NCBI RefSeq assembly: GCF_036885195.1
Contig: NZ_CP133656.1
Coordinates: 1,054,001-1,118,000 of the forward strand
Source: Pectobacterium cacticida
GTDB taxonomy: Bacteria; Pseudomonadota; Gammaproteobacteria; Enterobacterales; Enterobacteriaceae
DNA length: 64,000 nt
Direction: 5' to 3'
The position numbers and the translations under genes are program-made. The notes beneath the pieces are model-generated. The model was given only the letters and a program-made list of their open reading frames with translations, ran no database searches and had not been told where the DNA came from. Below are positions 23,734 to 32,467 of this stretch, piece after piece (within the stretch, counting starts at the first letter, position 1; each line of letters begins with the position of its first letter).

Positions 23734-25830
23734 ATGGGTGAGATGATGCGGCGTGATTTTCTCGCTAGCCAGCGTCAGCAGCACCGTTATGGCATCCGGC
23801 GATTGCTGGCGCTGAGTGGTGAAGCGGACTGGTGTGAACAGCAGGCGCTGGCGCTTAGTCGTCAATCAACTGGCGACTGGTTGTGGGTTAGCGAATCCCC
23901 GCCAGCTTCTGTTGTTTCGCTGCCAGCCAGTCGAGTACGGACGCTACTGGGACGCGAGTTGCTGCATGCGGTATTTGATGCGCGTAATGGCTTAGATGTT
24001 GAGGCGTTGGCGATGCTGTCCGGCACGTTACAGGCCGGTAGCTGGCTGATTATGCTGGTGCCGCCGTGGCAGTCATGGCCGACCTTGCCGGATGAAGACA
24101 GCCTGCGCTGGAGCGAACAAGACCAGCCGATTGCCACCCCGCGTTTTATCCATCATTTCCAGCGCCAACTGTTAGCCGACGAGGACGTGGTAGTCTGGCG
24201 ACAGGGCCAGGATATTGTTATCCCGCCACTGGCCGTGCGCGCTGACTGGCAGTCGGCGAACGGTGAACCGACCACGCGACAGCAGCAGATTTTACAGGAA
24301 CTGAGCGTCGCAGAATCGGGTGTATTTGTCATTACCGCACCGCGTGGGCGGGGAAAGTCGGCGCTGGCAGGCATGCTGACGCAGCGGAGCCATGGAACCT
24401 GTTGGATTACCGCACCTTCTCGCGCGGCGGCGGATATTATGCAACTGCACGCCTGTTCCGAAGCGCGATTTTGGGCACCGGATGCGCTGCTGGCGCACTG
24501 TTGCCTTCATGGCGCACCTGATATCGACTGGTTGTTAATTGATGAAGCGGCTGCGATTCCCACTTCCGTCCTCTCCGCGCTATTACCCTATTTTTCTCGC
24601 ATTCTAATGACCACGACAGTGCAAGGGTATGAAGGTACGGGAAGAGGATTTTTGCTGAAATTTTGCGCGACATTGCCACAGTGTCGCGTGTTAACGTTGG
24701 ACGATCCTTTGCGCTGGGCCGCGAACGATCCGTTGGAGCGGGTGTTGGATCGGTCACTGCTATTCAACGACGCTGACGTATATCATTCTCTGAGCCAACC
24801 TGGTTTTCAGTCCTGTGCGGAGCCTGAAATAAGAATTGAATGCGCCGAAGCGTGGTCGAACCATCCCGCACGCCTGACAAAGTGCTACGCGCTCCTGTGC
24901 AGCGCGCATTACCGTACTTCACCGCTGGATTTACGCCGCCTGATGGATGCGCCCGGCATGCACATCGTGAGCGCACAGATAGCGGGCAATATTTGTGGCG
25001 TCCTGTGGTTGCTGGAAGAAGGCGGGTTACCTGCCGCGTTGGCCCATGAAGTGTGGGCTGGTCGGCGGCGACCGCGCGGAAATTTGGTGGCACAGTCGCT
25101 GGCGGCGCACGCGGGTTTGTGGCATGCGCCGACGTTGCGTGGCCGTCGCGTAAGTCGCATTGCCGTTATGTCATCGTCCCGTCGGCGAGGAATAGGTAAG
25201 GCGCTAATCGCCGTGCAGATGCGTGAAGCACAGCAACAGGCGCTGGATTATCTGTCAGTGAGTTTCGGTTATCAGCCAGATCTGTGGGCATTTTGGCAAT
25301 CTTGTGGATTTCAACTGGTGCGTATTGGCAGTCATCTTGAGGCCAGCAGCGGCTGCTACAGTGCGATGGCGGTGCTGCCGCTGAGTGAGGCGGGGCGCCA
25401 ACTGGCGCAGCAGGGTCACCAGCAGTTGGCGCGCGACTGGCGTTGGTTGCAGCGCCAGATCCCACTAAGCCTTGCGCTGCCGCAGGCAGGCGATACCGAA
25501 CTGAATGAAGATGACTGGCGAGAACTGGCGGGGTTTGCGTTTGCGCATCGACCGATGGAAGCTAGCTTCGCCGCGCTTTGTCGATTGATGGAACACACCC
25601 TCCTACCGTCACCAGCGCTACGCTTACTGGTGGAGGCACCGACCGACGACGTGCGGATAGCGACGACGCTGGGGTTAAGTGGCAGAAAAGCGCTTCTGAA
25701 ACGCTGGCGCGCAGAAACCGCCAATGCACTACACGATCTTGATGCGCGGCGCTGTGAGCGCTGGCGGGCGCAAGCGCTCCCCGCTCATGTGACAGAGGAT
25801 GCGTCTCATCCCCGAAACGCATCATTATGA
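23734..25830 (+). CDS. tmcA: tRNA(Met) cytidine acetyltransferase
   Basis: ATP-dependent N4-acetylation of the wobble cytidine of elongator tRNA-Met. The protein is about 698 residues: an N-terminal domain, an RNA-helicase-like module with Walker A APRGRGKSALAG and Walker B LLIDEAAAIP, a GNAT acetyltransferase domain (VSRIAVMSSSRRRGIGKALI is the acetyl-CoA loop), and a C-terminal tail. The start is ambiguous among ATGs at 23734, 23743 and 23746; GGTGAG precedes the last. A TTG frame from 23716 overlaps yeaL and is less likely. In E. coli tmcA is near ypfN-dapE; here about 25 kb of accessory DNA separates them. Confidence 0.93.
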   Translation: MGEMMRRDFLASQRQQHRYGIRRLLALSGEADWCEQQALALSRQSTGDWLWVSESPPASVVSLPASRVRTLLGRELLHAVFDARNGLDVEALAMLSGTLQAGSWLIMLVPPWQSWPTLPDEDSLRWSEQDQPIATPRFIHHFQRQLLADEDVVVWRQGQDIVIPPLAVRADWQSANGEPTTRQQQILQELSVAESGVFVITAPRGRGKSALAGMLTQRSHGTCWITAPSRAAADIMQLHACSEARFWAPDALLAHCCLHGAPDIDWLLIDEAAAIPTSVLSALLPYFSRILMTTTVQGYEGTGRGFLLKFCATLPQCRVLTLDDPLRWAANDPLERVLDRSLLFNDADVYHSLSQPGFQSCAEPEIRIECAEAWSNHPARLTKCYALLCSAHYRTSPLDLRRLMDAPGMHIVSAQIAGNICGVLWLLEEGGLPAALAHEVWAGRRRPRGNLVAQSLAAHAGLWHAPTLRGRRVSRIAVMSSSRRRGIGKALIAVQMREAQQQALDYLSVSFGYQPDLWAFWQSCGFQLVRIGSHLEASSGCYSAMAVLPLSEAGRQLAQQGHQQLARDWRWLQRQIPLSLALPQAGDTELNEDDWRELAGFAFAHRPMEASFAALCRLMEHTLLPSPALRLLVEAPTDDVRIATTLGLSGRKALLKRWRAETANALHDLDARRCERWRAQALPAHVTEDASHPRNASL

Positions 25831-25850
25831 CGATGCCAATAATGGCATGA

Positions 25851-27113
25851 CTACTGTGGTGTTTTGAAAGCAGGTGTCTGGCGAAGTAATTCCCACAGAG
25901 CTTCCTGCAAGGCGCTCTTTTGCGCTTCTAGCAATTGTGGATAGCGTTGATAAAATAGATCCTCTTTGGCGGAAAATTCAGCGTTTTCCTGCCGCCATTG
26001 TTCACGTAACTGGGTTATTTGCTCTCGTGTTAGCTGTCGATTTGGCGAGGTATTTTCCTGTTTTTCGAACCAGGCTTCCCGCTTAGCAGGAATGGCGCGT
26101 TCCGCAGTATCCCATCCGTCGTTAATTTGTAGAAACTGTGCCAGGGTGAAGCCAAGTGTAATGCTAATGCTCCGCCAGCTATCGGCATCGGATGCAGCAG
26201 GCGGCGGCGATAGGCTGGCGAGTATTGTCGCAATATTTTTTTCCAGTCCCAATTCACTGGGGGCTGCTTCTTCCCAGCTTATCGCCTGCTGATGCAGAGC
26301 CGTCCATTCGCTTTCCGCTACCACTTCACCCGCTAACAACCGTGAAATGGCGTGAGTCCACTGCTGGCGCAGGCTGTCGACGGTTTTATCTGCCAGACAG
26401 TCAGACCACGGATTTCCCTCGTGACTTAACCAATGGTGCATCCATTGCAGCGCGACGCCCTCTACGGCTTTTCCCGGCGTGAGCGCGGTGAAAAGCGCGT
26501 CAACTTGCGCCGGTGTGGTGCTCGGTATTTTCTCCAGCAGCAGGCCGAGTGCGGCAGGCAGGCCGGTAACCCGCTCGAAGATGCGAATGTCTGCATTGTG
26601 TGCTAATACGGCAGAAACCGAGCCTTTGTTGTCCTGCCAGTAGGGAGCGACGGCGTGTTCAATATCGCCGTCTGCTGCATGTTGGCGCAGTCGCTGGTGG
26701 AGAAAAGCATGCAGAGAAGCATCACCATAGAACGCGCCCCACGTTATGCGACCATCTGCCAGCGGTTGCACGGTGTTCTGCATCGCAATATGGTGCGACT
26801 CCAGCCAACCGCGTAGCTGTGCCAGTGTTTTCACTCCGATCTGCCGGGAGATTTCCTGTCCGCTTTTAAACAGCAGCAGCGTAGGAATGCCGCGTACCCC
26901 AAAACGCTGCATCAGTGCCGGATATTGCTCTACATCCAACTTGGCGATGGTCAGGTTATCAGGCGTGTTGTCGGCAATCGTGTTTAGCAGAGGAGCCAGC
27001 GTTTTACACGGCTGGCACCAGGGAGCCCAGAGGTCGAGCAGAATGGGCTTGTCGCTCGTCGTGAGCAACGCATCCAGCGAGGTGTCGCTGGCGGTGATAA
27101 TGGTGTCTGACAT
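25851..27113 (-). CDS. Thioredoxin domain protein with unrecognised C-terminal domain
   Basis: A 420-residue protein. Residues about 5-108 are a thioredoxin fold with the active-site motif APWCQPCK (Cys33, Cys36) and cis-Pro loop GIPTLLLF. The remaining 300 or so residues are rich in Gln, Ala and Trp and match nothing I recognise; they look helical (SQAISWEEAAP, LREQWRQENAEF). There is no signal peptide, so it should be cytoplasmic. The ATG at 27113 follows CGGAGACACC; a longer frame to 27161 lacks support. It lies 67 bp after the tldD-like gene and should be on the same transcript. A role in reducing disulfide peptides, or a YbbN-like chaperone role, is possible. Confidence 0.7.
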   Translation of the reverse strand: MSDTIITASDTSLDALLTTSDKPILLDLWAPWCQPCKTLAPLLNTIADNTPDNLTIAKLDVEQYPALMQRFGVRGIPTLLLFKSGQEISRQIGVKTLAQLRGWLESHHIAMQNTVQPLADGRITWGAFYGDASLHAFLHQRLRQHAADGDIEHAVAPYWQDNKGSVSAVLAHNADIRIFERVTGLPAALGLLLEKIPSTTPAQVDALFTALTPGKAVEGVALQWMHHWLSHEGNPWSDCLADKTVDSLRQQWTHAISRLLAGEVVAESEWTALHQQAISWEEAAPSELGLEKNIATILASLSPPPAASDADSWRSISITLGFTLAQFLQINDGWDTAERAIPAKREAWFEKQENTSPNRQLTREQITQLREQWRQENAEFSAKEDLFYQRYPQLLEAQKSALQEALWELLRQTPAFKTPQ

Positions 27114-27180
27114 GGTGTCTCCGTTCAGAGAGAATCGTAAGTAAATTAGGTCGGGGAACAATCAACCGTGGCAATACGGC

Positions 27181-28626
27181 TTACTGCGAGCCGCCTACGG
27201 TCATGTTGTCAATGCGAAGCGTTGGCTGGCCGACGCTGACGGGCAATGACTGTCCTTCTTTGGTACATGCGATATTGCCGTCATCCAGGGCCAGATCGTT
27301 GCCTACCATTGCGACGTGCAGCAGCGCTTCTGGTCCGTGGCCAATCAAGGTGGCGCCTTTAACCGGCCGAGTGACACGGCCATTCTCGATCAGGTAGGCT
27401 TCCGTGGTGGAAAAGACATATTTCCCACTGCTGATATCAACCTGCCCGCCGCCGAAGCCAACGGCATAGAGACCGTTTTTAACCGAGGCGATCACTTCTT
27501 CGGCTGGATACTGCCCCGCCAGCATGTAGGTGTTGGTCATACGCGGCAGTGGTAATGTGGAATAGGACGAGCGACGCGCGTTGCCTGTTAGGGCGGTCTT
27601 CATCAGTTTGGCGTTTAGGCTGTCCTGTAAATAGCCGCGCAGGATACCGTCTTCAATTAGTGTCGTGCATTGCGATGGTGTGCCTTCATCATCCACATGC
27701 AGCGAGCCGCGTCGGTTAGCGAGCGTGCCGTCATCCACGACGGTAATACCTGGCGCGGCGACGCGTTCTCCTAACAAGCTGGAAAAAGCAGAACTGCCTT
27801 TGCGGTTAAAATCGCCTTCCAGTCCGTGTCCTATGGCTTCATGCAGTAGGATGCCGGGTGAACCAGCGCCGAGGATCACGCTATAGGTGCCTGCTGGCAC
27901 TGGGCTGGCGCCCAAATTATTTAGTGCCTGATCGACGGCTTGATTAACCCAGTGGCTGACCGTTTCTTCGGTAAAAAATCCATAATTGAGCCGCCGTCCG
28001 CCACCGCTGGAGCCATTCTCACGGCGACCCTGTTGCTCGACCACCACATTGATGACCAAATTCACCAGCGGACGAACGTCGGCAGCGAGTCGGCCGTCAT
28101 GCCGGGCGATAAGAATGGTTTCATGCGAGGCGTTCAGGTAGGCCGTTACCTGCGTCACTCGGGGATCGCGGGCACGCGCCTGACGATCGATCGAAAACAG
28201 CAACTGGCGTTTATGTTCTTCCGTGATCGCGAGCAAGGGATTGTCTGACGGGTAGAGCGTGGCAGCACTGTGTGGCAATGATGCCGGTAAGGCCACGCTG
28301 GCGGCTTGCCCCTGACGGCTGATTTCTCTTACGGTACTGGCGGCCTGGAGAATGGCCTGCGGACTAAGATCGTTGGTGTAGGAAAAGGCGGTTTTCTCAC
28401 CACTGACGGCGCGGACGCCAACGCCCTGATCGCGGCTAAATCCTGTTGGGCGCACAATACCATTTTCTATCTGCCAGCCTTCATGCTGGCGGCGTTGAAA
28501 ATAGAGATCGGCATAGTCTACCTGGCGCTGCATGATGTGGTTTAGTGCGTGTGTTATCTCTGTCGTTTCCAGCGAAAATGCCGACAGCGCAGGTGAGACG
28601 GGGGTCGTGGTGGCGTGTATGGCCAT
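27181..28626 (-). CDS. TldD-family metalloprotease (paralogue)
   Basis: A 481-residue protein, the same length as E. coli TldD. It keeps the zinc ligands known there: HEAIGHG (His262, His266) and Cys454 in IACTKEGQSLPV. VSGEKTAFSY, AADVRPLV and FGGGQVDISSGKYVFSTTEAYLIENG are further conserved blocks. TldD with TldE/PmbA forms a heterodimeric cytosolic protease that threads and cleaves unfolded peptides and matures microcin B17, CcdA and PQQ-type substrates. Housekeeping tldD normally lies near mreB, so this copy is probably an extra one. The ATG at 28626 follows AGGATCATCATC; a longer in-frame extension is not conserved. Confidence 0.88.
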   Translation of the reverse strand: MAIHATTTPVSPALSAFSLETTEITHALNHIMQRQVDYADLYFQRRQHEGWQIENGIVRPTGFSRDQGVGVRAVSGEKTAFSYTNDLSPQAILQAASTVREISRQGQAASVALPASLPHSAATLYPSDNPLLAITEEHKRQLLFSIDRQARARDPRVTQVTAYLNASHETILIARHDGRLAADVRPLVNLVINVVVEQQGRRENGSSGGGRRLNYGFFTEETVSHWVNQAVDQALNNLGASPVPAGTYSVILGAGSPGILLHEAIGHGLEGDFNRKGSSAFSSLLGERVAAPGITVVDDGTLANRRGSLHVDDEGTPSQCTTLIEDGILRGYLQDSLNAKLMKTALTGNARRSSYSTLPLPRMTNTYMLAGQYPAEEVIASVKNGLYAVGFGGGQVDISSGKYVFSTTEAYLIENGRVTRPVKGATLIGHGPEALLHVAMVGNDLALDDGNIACTKEGQSLPVSVGQPTLRIDNMTVGGSQ

Positions 28627-28660
28627 GATGATGATCCTGTTTCTGTGACGCGATGTGGGA

Positions 28661-30028
28661 TTACTGCCCGGCGATCTGCATCTCTTCAATCAATAGAGAA
28701 CCGCAGGAGAGATTGCCCTGCGTGTGGATATCCGCGCCGAGCGCGACGCATTGCAGAAGCAGCGTTTTCAGGTTGCCTGCAATGGTGATTTCTTCGACCG
28801 GATACTGAATGTCGCCGTTTTCGACCCAAAATCCTGCTACCCCCTGTGAATAATCGCCTGTCATAGGGTTAAGCCCGTGCCCCAGCAGTCTGGTCACCAG
28901 TAGCCCTGTGTGCATACGGCGCAGTAGCGTCGGTAAATCATCGGCGGGGTGGTTCTGATTGCTACTAACGGTGAGGTTATAGGCACCGCCTGCGTGTCCA
29001 GTAGTCATCAATCCCAGTCGCCGAGCGCTATAGCTGGAGAGAAAATAGCCCTGAGCGATACCGTCGCGGATGACGTGGCGCGGAACGGCGGCGACGCCTT
29101 CGGCATCAAAGCAGGCGCTGGCCAGCGCGCCGGGAATTAACGGGTTTTCATACAAGCTCAGATGCGGGGCGATGATGGTGTCTCCGAGGCACTGACCCAG
29201 AAACGATGAGGAACGGTAGAGTGATGTTCCGCTCAACGCACCGATCAGATGATGAATTAAGCTGTGTGCCGCAGGCGCTTCAAACAACACCGGACAGCGA
29301 CGGGTTGACAGCTTTTTTGCCCCAAGTTGAGCCATTGCGCGCCGCGCCGCAGTATGGCCGATAGCTTCCGGCTCTGCCAATTGCGAAGGTGCTCGGCCGA
29401 CGGTGTACCAAAAGCCCTGCTGGCGTTGCGAATCATTACGGGCAATCGCGTGGCTCCACAGCGTGTGCAACGACGTCGGGTAGCCTGCGGCAAAGCCGGC
29501 GGAGTTCGCCAGAATAAAGTCACTCTGCTGCGAGGTGATTTCCGTACTTTCACTGTAGCTATGCTCGTGTGTACTATTGGCAGCCTGCTCGGCACGTAGC
29601 GCCAGCGCCAGCGCTTGCTCAACTGTCAGCGTATCGGAGCTGTGTAGCGCAAGATCGTAAATATCGCGCGCAAAATGCTGTGGTTCCGGCAGACCGTTAC
29701 AGGGGTCCTCATCGGCGTATTTTGCCAGCGTGATGGCTTCGTCCACCGCATCTCTTAATGCTTCCCGGCTAAATAAGGTAGATGACACACTCCCCGCCCG
29801 TTGGCCGAAGTAGACTGTGACAGACAAAAAGCGACTGTGGTTTTGCGTCAGCGTATCAATATCGCCGTTCCTAACGCGTATTGTTCGGCTGTTCCCCTGC
29901 GAGACATGCACTACTGCCTGACTGGCGCCTTTGGCGGCCGCGAAGTCCAGCACTTCACCTGCCAGCGACTGAAGCGTATCGGTTTGTGGCGAAGCAAGAA
30001 CGGGAGAATCATCAAGAAAAGGCATCAT
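28661..30028 (-). CDS. TldE/PmbA-family protease subunit (paralogue)
   Basis: A 455-residue partner of the TldD-like protein, lacking zinc ligands as is normal for TldE. Family blocks are VRNGDIDTLTQNHSRFLSVTVYFGQRAGSVSST (split by substitutions), HAGGAYNLTVSSN and GHGLNPMTGDYSQGVAGFWVENG. It starts at ATG-ATG (30028/30025). The tldD-like gene begins 34 bp after the stop. One of the four shared promoter-like sites lies 32 bp upstream, and a terminator separates it from exbD, so pmbA-tldD-trx appears to be its own sigma-controlled unit. Confidence 0.87.
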   Translation of the reverse strand: MMPFLDDSPVLASPQTDTLQSLAGEVLDFAAAKGASQAVVHVSQGNSRTIRVRNGDIDTLTQNHSRFLSVTVYFGQRAGSVSSTLFSREALRDAVDEAITLAKYADEDPCNGLPEPQHFARDIYDLALHSSDTLTVEQALALALRAEQAANSTHEHSYSESTEITSQQSDFILANSAGFAAGYPTSLHTLWSHAIARNDSQRQQGFWYTVGRAPSQLAEPEAIGHTAARRAMAQLGAKKLSTRRCPVLFEAPAAHSLIHHLIGALSGTSLYRSSSFLGQCLGDTIIAPHLSLYENPLIPGALASACFDAEGVAAVPRHVIRDGIAQGYFLSSYSARRLGLMTTGHAGGAYNLTVSSNQNHPADDLPTLLRRMHTGLLVTRLLGHGLNPMTGDYSQGVAGFWVENGDIQYPVEEITIAGNLKTLLLQCVALGADIHTQGNLSCGSLLIEEMQIAGQ

Positions 30029-30059
30029 TGGTATCCATGCGTTGCAGTGTTCTACTGGT

Positions 30060-30089
30060 GATGTGCAACAAGAAAAGAAAAGCGTCACC
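30060..30089 (-). promoter_or_regulatory. Shared ECF-type promoter site B (pmbA-tldD-trx)
   Basis: On the minus strand the site reads GGTGACGCTTTTC..., then GTTGCACATC at its 3' end, with 14 nt between GGTGAC and GTTGCACATC. Spacing is identical to the sites at 32407, 34325 and 44024. The pmbA-like ATG is 32 nt downstream, so transcription would start very close to it. Confidence 0.7.
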
Positions 30090-30136
30090 GCATTGCGAAA
30101 CTTTTTTACGTTGGGGGGAGTGAAGTAAAAAGTCTT

Positions 30137-30176
30137 GGCACACTGATGCCAGAGAAACGGTCAGCATCAGTGCGCA
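30137..30176 (-). terminator. Terminator after exbD
   Basis: On the minus strand CACTGATGCT and GGCATCAGTG pair, with further GC pairs outside, about 10 nt past the exbD stop. AAGACTTTTTAC follows. This ends tonB-exbB-exbD and isolates the pmbA unit. Confidence 0.65.
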
Positions 30177-30184
30177 AAATGTGA

Positions 30185-30607
30185 TCAGGGGTTTTTTACC
30201 GGTTGCAGGACGAAATCGATTTTGTTCAGGCCGCGCTGCTGGGCGCTGGTCATGACATACGCCACCCGACCATACTCGACTGCCTGATCGGCAAATAGCC
30301 GTATATTGGGGTGAGCGCCTTCGGCCGATGCGGCATCAAGTTTGGCGATCAACTGCGCATCATCAATCGCTTCTTTATTCCAATTAATCTGTCCCGTCGC
30401 GGTAATCGCGATGTCTACCGCTTGTGGATCCTTTGTGATTTTCTCTACGCTGGCTCGTGGTAGTTCCACTTTCACGGCGTGGTTGATGACTGGCAGGGTA
30501 ATCATAAACACGATTAGCAACACCAGCATGACATCGATAAACGGCGTCATGTTGATGTCGTTAAGCAGCGCGTCTTCCTGGCTTTCAAACGGGGACGTCA
30601 TACTCAT
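30185..30607 (-). CDS. ExbD-type proton channel subunit
   Basis: A 140-residue biopolymer transport protein. The short cytoplasmic N-terminus ends in NDINMTPFIDVMLVLLIVFM, the single membrane helix with the functional Asp. The periplasmic domain follows. It couples the proton motive force to TonB. The ATG follows GAGGAATGCCGCT. It is the last gene of tonB-exbB-exbD, whose order differs from the E. coli chromosomal exbBD pair and suits a dedicated system for the nearby receptor. Confidence 0.93.
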   Translation of the reverse strand: MSMTSPFESQEDALLNDINMTPFIDVMLVLLIVFMITLPVINHAVKVELPRASVEKITKDPQAVDIAITATGQINWNKEAIDDAQLIAKLDAASAEGAHPNIRLFADQAVEYGRVAYVMTSAQQRGLNKIDFVLQPVKNP

Positions 30608-30621
30608 AGCGGCATTCCTCT

Positions 30622-31365
30622 TCAGGCTGAGCGTTCTACGGGGTGCACAGATTCATACTGCGCTGTTGTGCTATCCAAGCCAGTAAGGCTAGTGTCCACG
30701 CGTGAGCCCGTCAGTAGGTATGCATGGAGGTCGTGCGCAAAGCGATTCATAGCATGCAGTACGATGCGATTGCGGCGGTTAATGGCGTTGAACCCTAAAA
30801 CAGCGGGAATCGCTACGAACAAACCAAACGCGGTCATGATTAGCGCTTCGCCAACAGGGCCTGCAACTTGCGCTAGATCGGGTTGGCCGATGGTGCTGAT
30901 GGTTTGCAGGGCGTGAAAAATACCCCATACGGTACCCAATAGGCCGATAAACGGTGCGGTACTGCCGATGGAGGCCAATGTTCCCAGTCCTGATTGCAGT
31001 TTTCCGGCATTAGTGTCCAGTGTGTTACCCAGACCGCGTACCAGCCAGTCGCTGAGATCGACATGCCCGCCGAGTGTAGACGAAAATTTATTCGGATGTT
31101 TGAGTAATGCATGGCCTTCAATCACCAGATCGCGGAATGGGTTAAAACGTTGTTTACCCAATTTTTCTATGCTTTCTTGCAGGTTGGTAGCTTGCCAAAA
31201 GGTGTGACGGCTGCACTGCACGCTCTTGTTCAGCATGAGTAGCTGACGCGCTTTAAGCAGCATGACCGTCCATGACAATAGCGACATGATCAGCAGAATG
31301 ATAGCTACCGAGTGGGTAACTATATCGCCCTGTTGCCAAAAATGGTGGATATCTAACGTGTTCAT
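30622..31365 (-). CDS. ExbB-type proton channel subunit
   Basis: A 247-residue MotA/TolQ/ExbB-family protein with three membrane helices: about 16-38, then 130-160 and 170-195 with TAPFIGLLGTVWGIFHAL and GEALIMTAFGLFVAIPAVLGFN, which line the ExbD channel. The AAAGAGGTCATAA leader gives a good ribosome-binding site. It ends 14 bp before exbD. Confidence 0.93.
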   Translation of the reverse strand: MNTLDIHHFWQQGDIVTHSVAIILLIMSLLSWTVMLLKARQLLMLNKSVQCSRHTFWQATNLQESIEKLGKQRFNPFRDLVIEGHALLKHPNKFSSTLGGHVDLSDWLVRGLGNTLDTNAGKLQSGLGTLASIGSTAPFIGLLGTVWGIFHALQTISTIGQPDLAQVAGPVGEALIMTAFGLFVAIPAVLGFNAINRRNRIVLHAMNRFAHDLHAYLLTGSRVDTSLTGLDSTTAQYESVHPVERSA

Positions 31366-31443
31366 TTATGACCTCTTTTACAATAACCTGATTCGGGTGT
31401 GTCTGCAAAATGGCGGTTATGCCATTGCCGCTCTGGTGCTTTC

Positions 31444-32325
31444 TTAGTGAGCCAGCCGGAAATTGATGGGCTGGATCGTCATGACAGTAATAGCCTGGCC
31501 GTTTTCGCGGTAAGGCGTACAACGTGCCTGCGCCACAGCATTAACTGCAGCCTGATCGAGCATGTCATGGCCGCTGCTGCGGGCAATGTCATGCCGAATC
31601 AAACGTCCTTCTGGGTTAATCACCAGACGCACGAGTACGTCGCCTTCCTGCCGAAGACGTTTGGCGCGACGGGGATAATCAGGTTGCGGGACGACGCAGC
31701 CCACGGAGGCTACCTGCTTAGGTTGTGCACCTGGGCTATTGTGCATCAGATTGCCTTTGCTGACGGTGGTGACTGATCCTGCCGCGGCCTCTGGTCTTGC
31801 GGGGACGGCTTCCGGCGCTGGACGCGCCGCAGGCTGACGTTCGGCGGTTGTTTTTGGGCGGACAGGCTGTGGTTTTACCACGGGCTTCACAGGCGGCTGG
31901 TGGACTACTTTTTTGACCGGCGGTGGTGGCGTTGGCTGTTCCTTAACGATCGCTTTTTCGGGAACCGGCGCAATCTCGCGTTCTCCCTGTTCCGACGTCA
32001 GCACGGGTGGCTCCGGCGATGGTTCGGGAATAGGCTCTGGTACTGGCGCTTCCACCATCGTAGCCTGAATGCTCACGCTGGCGGCCGGATTAAGCAGATT
32101 GATCGGTGTGTATTCGGTCGTACGAGTGATGAGCAGGGCGATGACGCTCGCATGGACAAGTGCGACGGTCAGAAAGCTGAGCGCTATCTTCCCTATTTCT
32201 CCCCGAACAGGCGTTGCCACCATCATGTTATGTGACGGCTGGATAAGGGAGACATCATGCTGTACGGCGAGAGCCGCATCAACATGGGCGTTTAATGACG
32301 GGTGTTGCATGGATGCCTGTTGCAC
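31444..32325 (-). CDS. TonB energy-transducer protein
   Basis: A 293-residue TonB homologue. The N-terminal anchor helix (IALSFLTVALVHASVIALLI) begins near residue 46. A long Pro/Glu then Pro/Lys spacer spans residues about 95-190 (PVPEPIPEPSPEPP, PPPPVKKVV). The C-terminal TonB domain is YPRRAKRLRQEGDVLVRLVI...TIQPINF. Two cysteines bracket this domain (VGCVV, ARCTP), which is unusual. The start is a GTG at 32325 immediately after AGAGGA; an ATG five codons later lacks a ribosome-binding site. It has its own promoter-like site upstream, separate from fecIR. Confidence 0.92.
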   Translation of the reverse strand: MQQASMQHPSLNAHVDAALAVQHDVSLIQPSHNMMVATPVRGEIGKIALSFLTVALVHASVIALLITRTTEYTPINLLNPAASVSIQATMVEAPVPEPIPEPSPEPPVLTSEQGEREIAPVPEKAIVKEQPTPPPPVKKVVHQPPVKPVVKPQPVRPKTTAERQPAARPAPEAVPARPEAAAGSVTTVSKGNLMHNSPGAQPKQVASVGCVVPQPDYPRRAKRLRQEGDVLVRLVINPEGRLIRHDIARSSGHDMLDQAAVNAVAQARCTPYRENGQAITVMTIQPINFRLAH

Positions 32326-32406
32326 GTTTTCCTCTGTTGCTCTTGCTTACGGTATCGAATGCTTCATTCAGCCTCGATCATCGGAGGGGGAATGACCTCT
32401 ATTAAC

Positions 32407-32436
32407 GATGTGCAACGAGGCGGAAAAAGTGTCACC
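32407..32436 (-). promoter_or_regulatory. Shared ECF-type promoter site A (tonB-exbB-exbD)
   Basis: On the minus strand the site begins GGTGACACTTTTTCC and ends GTTGCACATC, with 14 nt between GGTGAC and GTTGCACATC. It matches the receptor site at 22 of 30 positions. It lies between the fecR stop and the tonB start, 82 nt from the GTG. Confidence 0.7.
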
Positions 32437-32467
32437 ACTCGCATGAAATATTTTGCTTGATTACCGT

